Positions 14,293 to 22,626 of a stretch of 36,695 bases of DNA are shown in pieces. Positions within the stretch are counted from its first letter, which is position 1. The number at the start of each line of letters is the position of its first letter. The notes beneath the pieces were generated by a model, which saw nothing but the letters and a program-made list of their open reading frames with translations, was not told the origin of the DNA and did no database searches. Source of the stretch: an uncultured Prevotellaceae bacterium (GTDB lineage Bacteria > Bacteroidota > Bacteroidia > Bacteroidales > Bacteroidaceae); contig CACXAG010000005.1 of assembly GCA_902765585.1 (NCBI GenBank), positions 1 to 36,695 of the forward strand, in the 5' to 3' direction. The translations under genes were made by a program, and so were the position numbers.

Positions 14293-14334
14293 TTTGCGGG
14301 TGTCGGAGGAATTTATTACCTTTGCACCCGCAAA
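14293..14334 (+). promoter_or_regulatory. Promoter of tRNA-Pro, framed by a 10-bp inverted repeat
   Basis: TTTG (14293-14296), 20 bases, then TACCTTTG (14317-14324) and CACCCGC. The -33 arm tttgcgggtg (14293-14302) is the exact inverse of cacccgcaaa (14325-14334), so the -7 box sits between two operator-like half-sites. Confidence 0.8.
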
Positions 14335-14340
14335 ATTTTT

Positions 14341-14413
14341 CGGGGCGTAGCGCAGTTGGTAGCGCACCTGGTTTGGGACCAGGATGTCGCAGGTTCGAGT
14401 CCTGTCGCCCCGA
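14341..14413 (+). tRNA. tRNA-Pro (anticodon TGG)
   Basis: A full cloverleaf: acceptor CGGGGCG with CGCCCCG and A73, anticodon arm CCTGG-TTTGGGA-CCAGG with anticodon TGG, T arm GCAGG-TTCGAGT-CCTGT. 73 bases, CCA not encoded. It has its own promoter just upstream and a terminator at 14425-14458. Confidence 0.95.
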
Positions 14414-14424
14414 CATAACAAAAG

Positions 14425-14458
14425 AAAGACTTCTGCTTGGGAAGTCTTTTTCTTTTTC
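14425..14458 (+). terminator. Terminator of tRNA-Pro
   Basis: The stem aaagacttc (14425-14433) with gaagtcttt (14441-14449), loop tgcttgg, is followed by a T-rich run ttctttttc. A classic intrinsic terminator. Confidence 0.85.
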
Positions 14459-14499
14459 TCAGCCTTCTATTGACGGGCAGGGCCATCACCTTCTGTGTG

Positions 14500-14877
14500 T
14501 CACTCTTCCTGCTCCACGTCGTCAGCTTTCTCAATACGCTCTTTCAGCATGTCCTTGTCGAAAGTCAGCACCTGTCCCAGCACACCTACCGACAGCAACT
14601 GGTCCTTGCCGTCCAGACGTACAGTCGTCGTATTCCAAAGATAGTAGTTGTGAACCTTCAGCTTGGCGTTCAGCAACACCTCGATGCCTTTGTTCACCAC
14701 GGTCTTGCCAATGTTTGTCAGCACATTGTTGCCAAAGCCCTTTTCCTCGGCTTTCTCGTCCACATACTCCTTGATAGCCTTCATCATAGCCTTCTTATGG
14801 GCTTTCTTGTCGGGTACCGTCTGCGTCATCAATACAGCCACCAGCAGGATGATGACAATTGTAAGCAATTTCTTCAT
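14500..14877 (-). CDS. Small exported protein, DUF4359-like
   Basis: The 125-residue product starts MKKLLTIVIILLVAVLMTQTVPDK, an uncleaved signal-anchor or signal peptide. A charged helix (KKAHKKAMMKAIKEYVDEKAEEKGF) and a beta-rich half (NYYLWNTTTVRLDGKDQLLSVGVLGQVLTF) follow, with an acidic tail. The anchor followed by Thr-x-Pro and a helix ending in Tyr, then a domain about a surface-exposed YYLWNTT, resembles DUF4359 proteins. No function is known. It has a perfect promoter of its own (14910-14941) and is alone on its transcript, convergent with tRNA-Pro. Confidence 0.7.
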   Translation of the reverse strand: MKKLLTIVIILLVAVLMTQTVPDKKAHKKAMMKAIKEYVDEKAEEKGFGNNVLTNIGKTVVNKGIEVLLNAKLKVHNYYLWNTTTVRLDGKDQLLSVGVLGQVLTFDKDMLKERIEKADDVEQEE

Positions 14878-14909
14878 CGTCTTTTTCGATATGATTTATA
14901 AAAACGCTG

Positions 14910-14941
14910 CAAAAGTACGAAATAGTTTGGAAACGAACAAA
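14910..14941 (-). promoter_or_regulatory. Promoter of the DUF4359-like gene
   Basis: On the minus strand TTTG (14941-14938), 20 bases, then TACTTTTG (14917-14910) followed by CAGC. A full match to the Bacteroidetes consensus; leader of about 30 bases to the ATG at 14877. Confidence 0.75.
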
Positions 14942-14984
14942 AAAGAATGAAAAAGTTTGGAGGATAAACGGGGAAAAACATTCC

Positions 14985-15149
14985 TTAGGTAGAAACACGA
15001 GCCGTAAAAAGGTCGGTTTTCTTGCAGGTCTTCGAGGCGGGGTTCAGGCGGTGGATGTGCGGGAACATGTCGCAGTAGGCCTTCAGGTGCTGGGCAAACT
15101 TCTTGGGCGACCTGGAGAGGACTAAGCGTATGCAGAAGTCTGAAGACAA
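14985..15149 (-). pseudogene. Possible gene remnant downstream of tRNA-Glu
   Basis: Most of the 300-base stretch between the DUF4359-like gene and tRNA-Glu is filled by a minus-strand open frame of 54 codons to TAA at 14985-14987. It reads like real protein (RLVLSRSPKKFAQHLKAYC and DMFPHIHRLNPASKTCKK) but has no ATG before an internal Met; TTG at 15149 is the only early start. It begins directly after the tRNA-Glu terminator. It may be the 3' end of a gene lost by recombination at the tRNA, or a small TTG-started gene. I do not recognise the family. Confidence 0.35.
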
Positions 15150-15152
15150 CAA

Positions 15153-15179
15153 AAAAGCCGCTGAATATCAGCGGCTTTT
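15153..15179 (-). terminator. Terminator of tRNA-Glu
   Basis: A perfect 12-bp stem (aaaagccgctga with tcagcggctttt, loop ata) starts one base after the tRNA and is followed on the minus strand by TTGTTG after the run of U residues. Confidence 0.85.
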
Positions 15180-15180
15180 G

Positions 15181-15252
15181 TAGTCGATAGGGGAATCGAA
15201 CCCCTATGCCAAGATTGAGAATCTTGTATCCTAACCATTAGATGAATCGACC
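15181..15252 (-). tRNA. tRNA-Glu (anticodon CTC)
   Basis: On the minus strand: acceptor GGTCGAT with ATCGACT (first pair G-U) and A73, anticodon arm CAAGA-TTCTCAA-TCTTG with anticodon CTC, T arm AGGGG-TTCGATT-CCCCT. 72 bases, no encoded CCA. Its upstream region has only a degenerate form of the tRNA promoter core (CTTGTTTGCACTCGC, 15272-15258). Confidence 0.92.
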
Positions 15253-15365
15253 AAGTTGCGAGTGCAAACAAGATTGCTTGATTTGCCGAGTCGCAAGGGA
15301 GATGACCAAAGGTCAATCAACCAATATTTCAAAGATGTGCTCTCGCAGAGAAATCCCCTCGGTTG

Positions 15366-15452
15366 CGGAAGGAGGGGGATTCGAACCCCCGGTACGGGAA
15401 CCCGTACGGCAGTTTAGCAAACTGCTGGTTTCAGCCACTCACCCATCCTTCC
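15366..15452 (-). tRNA. tRNA-Ser (anticodon GCT)
   Basis: On the minus strand: acceptor GGAAGGA with TCCTTCC and G73, anticodon arm GCAGT-TTGCTAA-ACTGC with anticodon GCT, a long variable arm (GTACGGG-TTC-CCGTAC) as in all serine tRNAs, T arm GGGGG-TTCGAAT-CCCCC. 87 bases, no encoded CCA. Confidence 0.95.
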
Positions 15453-15504
15453 AAAAAGGAGGCTTTAAGCTTCAACCGTGGGGTTATCTCCTTGATTGCG
15501 GGTG

Positions 15505-15536
15505 CAAAGGTACGGAGTTTTTTTGAAACCACCAAA
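15505..15536 (-). promoter_or_regulatory. Promoter of tRNA-Ser
   Basis: On the minus strand TTTG (15536-15533), 20 bases, then TACCTTTG (15512-15505) and CACCCGC (to 15498). The -33 surroundings (ATTTGGTGgTTtCAAA) also resemble those of the tRNA-Cys promoter. Confidence 0.8.
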
Positions 15537-15586
15537 TATTTTGCAGACTTTTTTTCTCTTTCCCTAATTTTTCCGTTTTTTTGCTG

Positions 15587-15659
15587 AGCGGAATACGGGA
15601 CTCGAACCCGCGACCCTCGGCTTGGGAAGCCAATGCTCTACCAACTGAGCTAATTCCGC
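15587..15659 (-). tRNA. tRNA-Gly (anticodon CCC)
   Basis: On the minus strand: acceptor GCGGAAT with ATTCCGC and U73, D arm AGCTCAGTTGGTAGAGCA, anticodon arm TTGGC-TTCCCAA-GCCGA with anticodon CCC, T arm GCGGG-TTCGAGT-CCCGT. 73 bases. It lies 63 bases after tRNA-Thr with no promoter between, so it is probably transcribed with it despite the hairpin between them. Confidence 0.94.
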
Positions 15660-15670
15660 TTGGACTATGT

Positions 15671-15707
15671 AGAAAAGAAAGAGCCAGAACTTTGTTGGTT
15701 CTGACTC
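15671..15707 (-). terminator. Hairpin between tRNA-Thr and tRNA-Gly
   Basis: On the minus strand GAGTCAGAAC and GTTCTGGCTC (15707-15698 with 15690-15681) form a 10-bp stem with one G-U pair, followed by TTTCTTTTCT. It looks like an intrinsic terminator, yet tRNA-Gly downstream has no visible promoter. It may be a partial terminator or a processing hairpin. Confidence 0.6.
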
Positions 15708-15721
15708 CTAAGGAAGGGAAG

Positions 15722-15794
<73 letters not shown>

Positions 15795-15828
15795 AGCCTT
15801 TTAAAGAACTCTTGCTCGAAAGCGGGTG

Positions 15829-15836
15829 CAAAGGTA
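15829..15836 (-). promoter_or_regulatory. -7 element of the tRNA-Thr(-Gly) promoter
   Basis: The minus strand reads TACCTTTG then CACCCGC (to 15822), the same 15-base core as tRNA-Cys, tRNA-Pro and tRNA-Ser. The -33 region is weaker here (TTTC) and lies in an AT-rich heptamer repeat. Confidence 0.7.
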
Positions 15837-15885
15837 GTAAAAAGATTAAAGATGAAAGAGGAAAGAGGAAAGAATTATCCGCGTC

Positions 15886-18801
15886 TTAATGTTTTTTAAC
15901 CTTCTTGGGCGTTTGCAACTTGTTCTTGAGGTAGCGGCCAGTGATGCTTTGCGGGTTTTCTGCGATTTCCTCGGGTGTACCGCATGCCACGAGCTGTCCT
16001 CCGCGGTCGCCGCCTTCAGGTCCCATGTCGATGACGTGGTCGGCACACTTGATGATTTCCATGTTATGCTCGATGATGAGGATGCTGTGTCCGCGCTCGA
16101 TGAGGGCATTGAAGGATGTCAGCAGCCGCTGGATGTCGTGGAAATGGAGGCCGGTGGTGGGCTCGTCGAAGATGAAGAGGGTGGGGTCCTGCTTCTCCTG
16201 TCCGATGAAGTAGGCTAACTTTACACGCTGGTTCTCACCGCCTGAGAGCGTAGAGGAGTTCTGGCCGAGCTTGATATAGCCCAGTCCGACGTCTTCGAGC
16301 GGCTTCAGTCGCGAGACGATGGTCTTGAGCAGCTGGCTTTTGCCCTTGGGTCCCTGGTTGTCAGCAGCGAAGAAGCTGATGGCCTCCGTGATGGTCATGT
16401 TGAGCACGTCGTCGATATTCTTGCCCTTGTAGCGGACGTCGAGGATGTCGTGCTTGAAGCGATGGCCGTGACAGGCTTCACACTCCAGGACGAGGTCGGC
16501 CATGAACTGCATCTCCACCGTGATGACGCCAGCACCCTTGCATTCGTCGCAGCGTCCTCCGTCGGCATTGAAGGAGAAATACTGGGGGGTGAAGCCCATT
16601 TGCTTGGAAAGTGGCTGGTCGGCATAGAGGTCGCGGATGGCATCGTAGGCCTTGACGTAGGTGGCAGGATTAGAGCGTGTAGACTTGCCGATGGGGTTCT
16701 GGTCGACGAACTCCACGCGCTTGACAGCCTGATAGTCGCCTCCGAGTCCCATATACTCGCCCGGGGCATCGCAGACATCGCCCAGATGGCGCCTGAGGGC
16801 AGGGTAGAGAATGCCCTTGACCAGACTGGACTTGCCGCTTCCCGAGACACCCGTCACAACGGTCATGACGTTCAGGGGAATCTGGACGTCGATGCCTTGC
16901 AGGTTGTTCATGCGTGCTCCCTTGACCTCGATGGCGCGGTTCCAGGGGCGACGGCTCAGGGGGACGGGAATGTCCTCGGTATGAGTCAGATAGCGTATGG
17001 TGTAGCTCTTGGGGTTCTTGGCTACCAGTTGAGTGTTTTGGGCATTCACGTCGCTGACGTTGCCTTCGAAGACAATCTCTCCGCCCAAGCGACCAGCGTC
17101 GGGTCCCACGTCGATGAGATAGTCGGCAGCACGCATGATTTCCTCGTCATGTTCGACGATGATGACGGTATTGCCCAAGTCGCGCAGTTCCTTCAGCACC
17201 TTGATGAGCCGGTCGGTATCGCGGGAGTGCAGGCCGATGCTGGGTTCGTCGAGGATATAGAGCGAACCGACGAGCGACGATCCGAGGGAGGTGGTGAGGT
17301 TGATGCGCTGGCTTTCGCCACCAGAGAGCGAGTTGGACATTCTGTTGAGCGTCAGGTAGCCCAGGCCCACGTCCAGCAGGAACTGCAGGCGCGAATTGAT
17401 TTCTGTCAGCAGGCGGCTACCGATGGCTTGCTCCTGCTCTGTCAGCTCCAGGGTGTCGAACCATTGCTTCAGTCTGACAACGGGCATCTGTACCAAGTCG
17501 GTGATGCTGCGGCCACCTATCTTGACATAGTCTGCCTCCGGTTTCAGGCGTGTGCCATGACATTGGGGGCAGGTGGTCTTGCCACGATAGCGGGCCAGCA
17601 TGACACGGTATTGTATCTTATACTGGTTTTCCCTGAGCATCTGGAAGAAGTTGTCGATGCTGACCCGCTCCTCCTTGGGAAGATTCTTGTCAGAAGGCAG
17701 TCCGTGCCACAGCTGGTCTTTCTGCTTCTGCGTCAGGTTATAGTAAGGCTCGAAGATGGGGAAGCCCTTCCCGTCGGGACTGCAGTTCTCCCTGAGGGCT
17801 GCGCGACGGCAGAACTCGTCCTTCCACATCTTCATCTTGTCGCCATGCCAGCAGACGACGCACCCGTCATAGACGGAGAGCGTGGTGTTGGGGATGACCA
17901 GATGCTCGTCGATGCCGATAATCTTGCCGAAGCCCTGGCATTCGGGACAGGCGCCAACGGGAGAATTGAAGGAGAACATCTGGTCGGAAGGTTCCTCAAA
18001 CGTCAGTCCGTCGGCCTCGAAACGCATAGAGAAATCGTAGGAGATATTGGATGGCAGGAACATCAGCCGGCATTCGCCGCGTCCTTCGTAGAATGCCGTC
18101 TCAGCAGAATCAGTCAGTCGTGAGATGACGTCTTTGGCATCGTCTACCGAGAGACGGTCGATGACCAGGTATAGTGTCAGGCTGAAAGCGTCAGCCCCGG
18201 TGAGGAGCTGGTCTTCCGCATGTTCCGCCAACCAGTCGTCGATGCGGATAATGTCGCCATTGAGGGCCATGCGCGAGTAGCCGTTCTGGACGTACAGCTG
18301 CAGTTGCTGCAGCATGGAACGGCCAGCGACAGGGCGGATGGGGGACATCACGACAAACTTGGTGCCCTTCTGGAATTGCTGCACACATCGGACCAGATCC
18401 TCCGTGGAGTGCTTCTTGACTTCCTGACCGGAAATGGGGGAGTAGGTCCGCCCGATGCGTGCATAGAGCAGTCGCAGGTATTCGTAGATTTCTGTGGTGG
18501 TGCCTACCGTGCTGCGCGGATTCCTGGAGATGACCTTCTGCTCGATGGCAATAGCGGGCGGGATGCCTTTGATAAAGTCACACTCCGGCTTGTTCATACG
18601 TCCTAAGAACTGGCGGGCATAGCTGGACAGGCTCTCCACGTAGCGCCGCTGTCCCTCGGCATACAGCGTGTCGAAAGCCAGCGACGACTTGCCGCTGCCC
18701 GAAACACCGGCTATCACGACCAGCTTGTCGCGGGGAATCTTGACGCTGACATTCTTCAGGTTGTTAACCCTCGCACCTTTTATCTCGATATAATCACTCA
18801 T
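15886..18801 (-). CDS. uvrA: Excinuclease ABC subunit A
   Basis: UvrA is the damage-recognising ATPase dimer of nucleotide excision repair that loads UvrB. The 971 residues have two ABC modules: Walker [10 protein letters not shown] at about 32-40 and again near 650, signatures [11 protein letters not shown] and [11 protein letters not shown], Walker [12 protein letters not shown] and [11 protein letters not shown]. The C-terminal zinc module CDECKGAG...CEACHGHR (about 750) is complete. The N-terminal zinc site is not: only ACPECQGFG (about 283) is present, and the expected upstream CxxC is replaced by [12 protein letters not shown]. This may be a lineage trait. It follows galK by 66 bases with a hairpin between; the functions are unrelated. 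A second uvrA elsewhere in the genome would not be surprising. Confidence 0.95.
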   Translation of the reverse strand: MSDYIEIKGARVNNLKNVSVKIPRDKLVVIAGVSGSGKSSLAFDTLYAEGQRRYVESLSSYARQFLGRMNKPECDFIKGIPPAIAIEQKVISRNPRSTVGTTTEIYEYLRLLYARIGRTYSPISGQEVKKHSTEDLVRCVQQFQKGTKFVVMSPIRPVAGRSMLQQLQLYVQNGYSRMALNGDIIRIDDWLAEHAEDQLLTGADAFSLTLYLVIDRLSVDDAKDVISRLTDSAETAFYEGRGECRLMFLPSNISYDFSMRFEADGLTFEEPSDQMFSFNSPVGACPECQGFGKIIGIDEHLVIPNTTLSVYDGCVVCWHGDKMKMWKDEFCRRAALRENCSPDGKGFPIFEPYYNLTQKQKDQLWHGLPSDKNLPKEERVSIDNFFQMLRENQYKIQYRVMLARYRGKTTCPQCHGTRLKPEADYVKIGGRSITDLVQMPVVRLKQWFDTLELTEQEQAIGSRLLTEINSRLQFLLDVGLGYLTLNRMSNSLSGGESQRINLTTSLGSSLVGSLYILDEPSIGLHSRDTDRLIKVLKELRDLGNTVIIVEHDEEIMRAADYLIDVGPDAGRLGGEIVFEGNVSDVNAQNTQLVAKNPKSYTIRYLTHTEDIPVPLSRRPWNRAIEVKGARMNNLQGIDVQIPLNVMTVVTGVSGSGKSSLVKGILYPALRRHLGDVCDAPGEYMGLGGDYQAVKRVEFVDQNPIGKSTRSNPATYVKAYDAIRDLYADQPLSKQMGFTPQYFSFNADGGRCDECKGAGVITVEMQFMADLVLECEACHGHRFKHDILDVRYKGKNIDDVLNMTITEAISFFAADNQGPKGKSQLLKTIVSRLKPLEDVGLGYIKLGQNSSTLSGGENQRVKLAYFIGQEKQDPTLFIFDEPTTGLHFHDIQRLLTSFNALIERGHSILIIEHNMEIIKCADHVIDMGPEGGDRGGQLVACGTPEEIAENPQSITGRYLKNKLQTPKKVKKH

Positions 18802-18811
18802 AGTTTCATAA

Positions 18812-18843
18812 AATCGAGGGAACCCGTGAAGGTTCTCTCGATT
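18812..18843 (-). terminator. Hairpin between galK and uvrA
   Basis: aatcgag-g-gaacc and ggttc-t-ctcgatt pair over 12 of 13 positions with loop cgtgaa. On the minus strand it is followed by TTTATG, a short U-tract. It probably ends or weakens the galactose transcript before uvrA. Confidence 0.6.
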
Positions 18844-18867
18844 CTTATTCTGATGGTATGGTTAGAC

Positions 18868-20034
18868 TTAGCAGAGCTTGCGGGAACCGTCGCCAATGAC
18901 GACGTCGTACACCTTGGGCTCGTGGCCATACTTTTCGTTGAACTTCTGCTGGGCAGTAGCGACGAACTGCTTGTAGAGGTCGTTGCGAACCAGGTTGATG
19001 GTGCAGCCGCCAAAGCCACCGCCCATGATGCGCGAACCCGTGACACCGCACTCCTTGGCAATGTCGTTGAGGAAGTCGAGCTCTTCGCAGCTCACCTCGT
19101 AGTCCTTCGACAGACCTTCGTGCGTCTGGTACATCAGTTCACCGACCTTCTCGTAGTCACCCTCGTTCAGGGCATCGCAGACGCCCAGCACGCGGTCCTT
19201 CTCGCCCAGCACGAACTTGGCGCGTTTGTAGTCCTCTTCGCCCACCTCGGCACGAACCTCGTCGAGCTGTTCCCAGGTGCAGTCGCGCAGGGTCTCAAAC
19301 TTGCCCTCCGGGTGCTTGGCCTGGATGTGCTTCACCACGTTCTCGCACGAGTTGCGGCGGTCGTTATAGGGCGAACCGGCCAGCTGGTGCTTCACCACGC
19401 TGTCGAGCAGTACGAGGCGGTAACCATCGGGCTTGAAGGGGAAGTACTCGAACTCGCGGCTACGGCAGTCGAGGCGCATCAGACAGCCTGCCTTGCCAAA
19501 GACGGAGGCAAACTGGTCCATGATGCCGCAGTTGACACCGCAGTAGTTATGCTCGGTAGCCTGACCGGCCAAGACCATATCCCATTGTGACACTTTGTTG
19601 TCGCCAAAGATGTCGTTCAGACCGCAGGCAAAGCAGCTCTCCATGGCGGCACTTGACGACATGCCAGCACCGAGGGGAACGTCACCGGCAAAGGCAATGT
19701 TAAAACCTTTTACGGGAACGCCCAGCTTGCGCATCTCCAGGGCAATGCCGTAGATGTAGCGAGCCCATGAGGCACGGGGTCCGGCAGGGTCGTCAAGGTG
19801 GAAGTCCACACGGTCCTTCAGGTCAATGGCGTAGGCCATGACGGTGTCCTCGGTACCATTGGCACGCATCTCGGCCATGATACCCTTGTCTACAGCTCCG
19901 GGGAATACAAATCCACCATTATAGTCGGTATGTTCACCAATAAGGTTGATACGACCGGGTGACGCATAGACATTACCCGTCTTTCCGTCAAAGTGCTTGA
20001 TGAACCTTGACCTTACGAAATCTATTTCCATCAT
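18868..20034 (-). CDS. galK: Galactokinase
   Basis: GalK phosphorylates alpha-D-galactose at C1 with ATP, the first step of the Leloir pathway. The 388 residues carry all three GHMP-kinase motifs: the galactokinase signature GRINLIGEHTDYNGG (27-41), the ATP loop PLGAGMSSSAA (about 120-130) and GSRIMGGGFGGC (about 330). The catalytic Asp is in NCGIMDQFASVFG. Length is normal. It is preceded on the same strand by gluP-type permease and galM, so mutarotation, uptake and phosphorylation are encoded together. galT and galE are absent from the window. The AT-rich repeat at 20036-20083 separates it from the transporter. The start has two Met codons in a row; either may be used. Confidence 0.96.
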   Translation of the reverse strand: MMEIDFVRSRFIKHFDGKTGNVYASPGRINLIGEHTDYNGGFVFPGAVDKGIMAEMRANGTEDTVMAYAIDLKDRVDFHLDDPAGPRASWARYIYGIALEMRKLGVPVKGFNIAFAGDVPLGAGMSSSAAMESCFACGLNDIFGDNKVSQWDMVLAGQATEHNYCGVNCGIMDQFASVFGKAGCLMRLDCRSREFEYFPFKPDGYRLVLLDSVVKHQLAGSPYNDRRNSCENVVKHIQAKHPEGKFETLRDCTWEQLDEVRAEVGEEDYKRAKFVLGEKDRVLGVCDALNEGDYEKVGELMYQTHEGLSKDYEVSCEELDFLNDIAKECGVTGSRIMGGGFGGCTINLVRNDLYKQFVATAQQKFNEKYGHEPKVYDVVIGDGSRKLC

Positions 20035-20035
20035 A

Positions 20036-20083
20036 TAATTTTCAATTTTAATCTTTAATTTTTAATCTTTAATCTTTAATCTA
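20036..20083 (-). repeat. Tandem heptamer-type spacer between gluP and galK
   Basis: In the sense of the genes the spacer repeats GATTAAA about five times with small variants (GATTAAA, AATTAAA, GATTAAA, ATTGAAA), immediately before the galK ATG. Same unit as at 25104-25140, 29742-29770 and 32900-32960. Confidence 0.7.
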
Positions 20084-21398
20084 CCGGAATGTCCTTGTTG
20101 ACGTTCTTGCAGCCGATGAGGGCATAGTAGAACATGTAGGCCATAGCCAGCAGGTAGACAAAATAGCTCGGCATGTAGCCAATGAAGTCGGCAAAGAAAT
20201 TCTGCACGACGGGCAGTACACCACCGCCTACCACCATCATCATGAAAATACCTGAAGCCTGAGCGGTATATTTGCCCAGTCCCTCGGTGGCCAGATTGAA
20301 GATGGATGCCCACATCACTGAAGTGCACAGACCACAGATAACCAGCAGGACGGCACTCAGCGGTACGGTAGTCATTTCGACCGAACCTTCGAGAATCTTC
20401 ACTAACGGCATGGTTGCCGTAACACTCTTTGGAGTGAGGATAGCCGCGATAATCAACACCATGCCAATGAATGTTGTCGTAAGCATCATCTGACGCGAAG
20501 AAACCTTTGCGCCAATGGCACTGGCTATCATACGACCGACGAGCATCAGCAACCAGTACATGGCTGCAACAGCACCGCCGATGGTAGCTGCGTTGAGCAC
20601 AGCCTCGGGATTAACCCAGGCACCGTTGGCACTTGTGTCGGACAGATAGAAGTTCAGTCCACCAGGGATGCCGACTTCGACACCGACATAAACGAATATG
20701 GCGATGACACCGAGCAGACAATGGCGGAACGACCAAGGCGAATGTTCGAACTTGGTCTCGGCAGTAACTTTGCCCAGTTCAGGATCCTGGATGGGGATGA
20801 AGCAGAGAATGCAGAAAGCTGCAGCGAAGACTGTCATGGCGATATACATGACCAGATTGACGTCGGCCATCTGAGTGGAAGCCGTCACGGTGCCGATAAG
20901 GGCACCAACCAGCATTGGCGTCATGGTTCCCGACAACGAGTTGAGCGTACCGCCAATCATGTTAAGTTGGTTACCACGGTTACCGCCACCGCCCAAGAGG
21001 TTGAGCATGGGGTTGACAACGGTGTTCAGAATGCAGACGGAGAAACCGCTGACGAACGCGCCGAAAAGGTATACGCAGAATCCAGGAATTCCCCCAGAGA
21101 ATCCTGAGAGGAACTGGATAAGCACACCGACGAATCCTACAGCAATTCCAATAAGTGCCGTTTTCTTGTAACCCACCTTGGTCAGCATCTTACCTGCGGG
21201 GATACCCATGAAGAGGTAGGCGAAGAAGTTCATGAAGTTACCCATGATGCCCAATACGTTGGAACCGCCAATCTCAGGCTGGTTCTTCCAAATGACACCA
21301 ATGGGTGCGCCAAGATTCGTTACGAACGAAATCATGGCATAAAGGAACATCATTGTCACAATGGCAATGATGCTTCCGTTTTTCTGTTGATTACTCAT
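20076..21398 (-). CDS. Glucose/galactose transporter, GluP/FucP-type MFS
   Basis: A 440-residue MFS permease of the fucose-galactose-glucose proton symporter family with about 12 membrane helices. Hallmarks are the MFLYAMISFVTNLGAPI first helix, AGKMLTKVGYKKT loop, and the family signature NTVVNPMLNLLGGGGNRGNQLN with TLNSLSGTMTPMLVGALIG. C-terminal helices are normal (FIGYMPSYFVYLLAMAYMF). Set between galM and galK on one strand, galactose (and probably glucose) is the likely substrate. It is 29 bases from galM and 41 bases from galK. Confidence 0.88.
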   Translation of the reverse strand: MSNQQKNGSIIAIVTMMFLYAMISFVTNLGAPIGVIWKNQPEIGGSNVLGIMGNFMNFFAYLFMGIPAGKMLTKVGYKKTALIGIAVGFVGVLIQFLSGFSGGIPGFCVYLFGAFVSGFSVCILNTVVNPMLNLLGGGGNRGNQLNMIGGTLNSLSGTMTPMLVGALIGTVTASTQMADVNLVMYIAMTVFAAAFCILCFIPIQDPELGKVTAETKFEHSPWSFRHCLLGVIAIFVYVGVEVGIPGGLNFYLSDTSANGAWVNPEAVLNAATIGGAVAAMYWLLMLVGRMIASAIGAKVSSRQMMLTTTFIGMVLIIAAILTPKSVTATMPLVKILEGSVEMTTVPLSAVLLVICGLCTSVMWASIFNLATEGLGKYTAQASGIFMMMVVGGGVLPVVQNFFADFIGYMPSYFVYLLAMAYMFYYALIGCKNVNKDIPVD

Positions 21399-21427
21399 AA
21401 ATAATAAAATTAGTAGTCAATGAGAGA

Positions 21428-22519
21428 TTACTCAACTACGCCGAAGCGGTAGATGGTCTTGTGCTTGTACTGCTGACCGGGATTCAGCACCACTGAGGGG
21501 AAGTAGGGACGGTTGGGGCTGTCGGGGAAGTGCTGTGTCTCCAGACATACGGCACTACGACGGGGGAAGGTGCAACCGTTGGCACCCTTGTAGCCTGTGG
21601 CGAAGTTTGCCGTGTAGAGCTGCATGCCGGGTTCCGTGGTGTAGCACTCTAAGGTGCGGCCGCTCTTCGGCTCGGTGATGCGGGCAGCAAAGCTCAGCTC
21701 ACCCTCTTCCTTCTTGTTCAGCACGTAGTTGTGGTCGAAACCGTGACCGAACTTAATCTGCTCGTTGTCTGCTTCGATGTCCTGTCCGAAGGGCTTCGGC
21801 GTGCGGAAGTCGAATGGAGTACCAGCCACCTTCAGAATTTCACCGGTAGGAATGGCGGTGTCGTCGGTGGGCAGATAGAAGTCGGCATTGATCTCGCAAA
21901 TCTGGTCCTCGATGGTAGGCGTGGGATCTGCTGTTCCTGCCAGGCTGAAGAAAGCGTGGTGGGTCAGGTTGACAATGGTCTTCTTGTTGGTGGTTGCCAG
22001 ATACTCGATGATGAGCTCGTTCTGGTCGGTGAAGGTGTATTCTACCGTGACATCCAGCTCGCCAGTATATCCCTCCTCACCGTACGACGATACGCGATGC
22101 AGAGCCAATGAGCGGGGACCCATCTGACGGGCATCCCATACCTTGCAGTTGAAGCCCTTCAGACCGCCATGCAGGTGGTTGGGACCGTCGTTGAGTGCTA
22201 GCTGGTAGTCCTTGCCGTTCAGCGTGAACTGACCTTTGCAGATACGGTTACCCCAACGGCCAATCAGCGTCGAGAGGTAAGGCTCGTTGCCACTCATCAA
22301 CTGCTCAATGCTGCCATGTCCTTGAATGACATTGGCGACCTTGCCGTTCTTGTCGGGAACCATGATGGCAACGATGGCACCACCGTAGTTAGATACTGCT
22401 ACTTCGTAGCCCTTGCGGTTCTTCAAAATGTAAAGATCCGTCTTCTTTCCGTTCACCGTGGTCTGGAAATCCTTACGATTCAGACCGCACAAATTCGCTG
22501 TTTCTGTTGTATTAGCCAT
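21428..22519 (-). CDS. galM: Aldose 1-epimerase (galactose mutarotase)
   Basis: GalM interconverts the alpha and beta anomers of galactose so that GalK receives the alpha form. The 363 residues show NYGGAIVAIMVPDKNG, LIGRWGNRICKGQF, the catalytic NHLHGGLKGF (His) and NLTHHAFFSLAG (His), GHGFDHNYVLN and the catalytic Glu near VCLETQHFPDSPN. Complete and of usual length, no signal peptide, so cytoplasmic. First gene of galM-gluP-galK. A TTACTTTG element (minus, 22562-22555) with a TTTCG some 20 bases before is a reasonable promoter; no operator could be identified. Confidence 0.95.
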   Translation of the reverse strand: MANTTETANLCGLNRKDFQTTVNGKKTDLYILKNRKGYEVAVSNYGGAIVAIMVPDKNGKVANVIQGHGSIEQLMSGNEPYLSTLIGRWGNRICKGQFTLNGKDYQLALNDGPNHLHGGLKGFNCKVWDARQMGPRSLALHRVSSYGEEGYTGELDVTVEYTFTDQNELIIEYLATTNKKTIVNLTHHAFFSLAGTADPTPTIEDQICEINADFYLPTDDTAIPTGEILKVAGTPFDFRTPKPFGQDIEADNEQIKFGHGFDHNYVLNKKEEGELSFAARITEPKSGRTLECYTTEPGMQLYTANFATGYKGANGCTFPRRSAVCLETQHFPDSPNRPYFPSVVLNPGQQYKHKTIYRFGVVE

Positions 22520-22554
22520 ATTCGTTTGGTTTTAAGTTACAATATTCTAACCTG

Positions 22555-22562
22555 CAAAGTAA
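22555..22562 (-). promoter_or_regulatory. Likely -7 element of the galactose cluster
   Basis: The minus strand reads TTACTTTG followed by CAGG. This differs from TAnnTTTG at one base. A TTTCG about 20 bases upstream could act as the -33 box. Leader of about 30 bases to galM. Confidence 0.4.
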
Positions 22563-22626
22563 CCGAAAAAAAACGAGAATGACGAAAGAAACGCTAAAAA
22601 AAACGTTATGGGAGTGTTAAAAACAC

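Noticed and set aside
13444-14421. 325-codon minus-strand frame across spt and tRNA-Pro
   Set aside because: Antisense to spt and runs through the tRNA; no domain.
16450-18123. 557-codon open frame on the plus strand
   Set aside because: Antisense shadow of uvrA; its sequence is the mirrored codon bias of a well-conserved gene, with no recognisable domain.
22563-22626. Operator for the galactose cluster (aacgctaaaaaaaacgtta)
   Set aside because: The symmetry is only four bases on each side of an A-run; too weak to report as a site.
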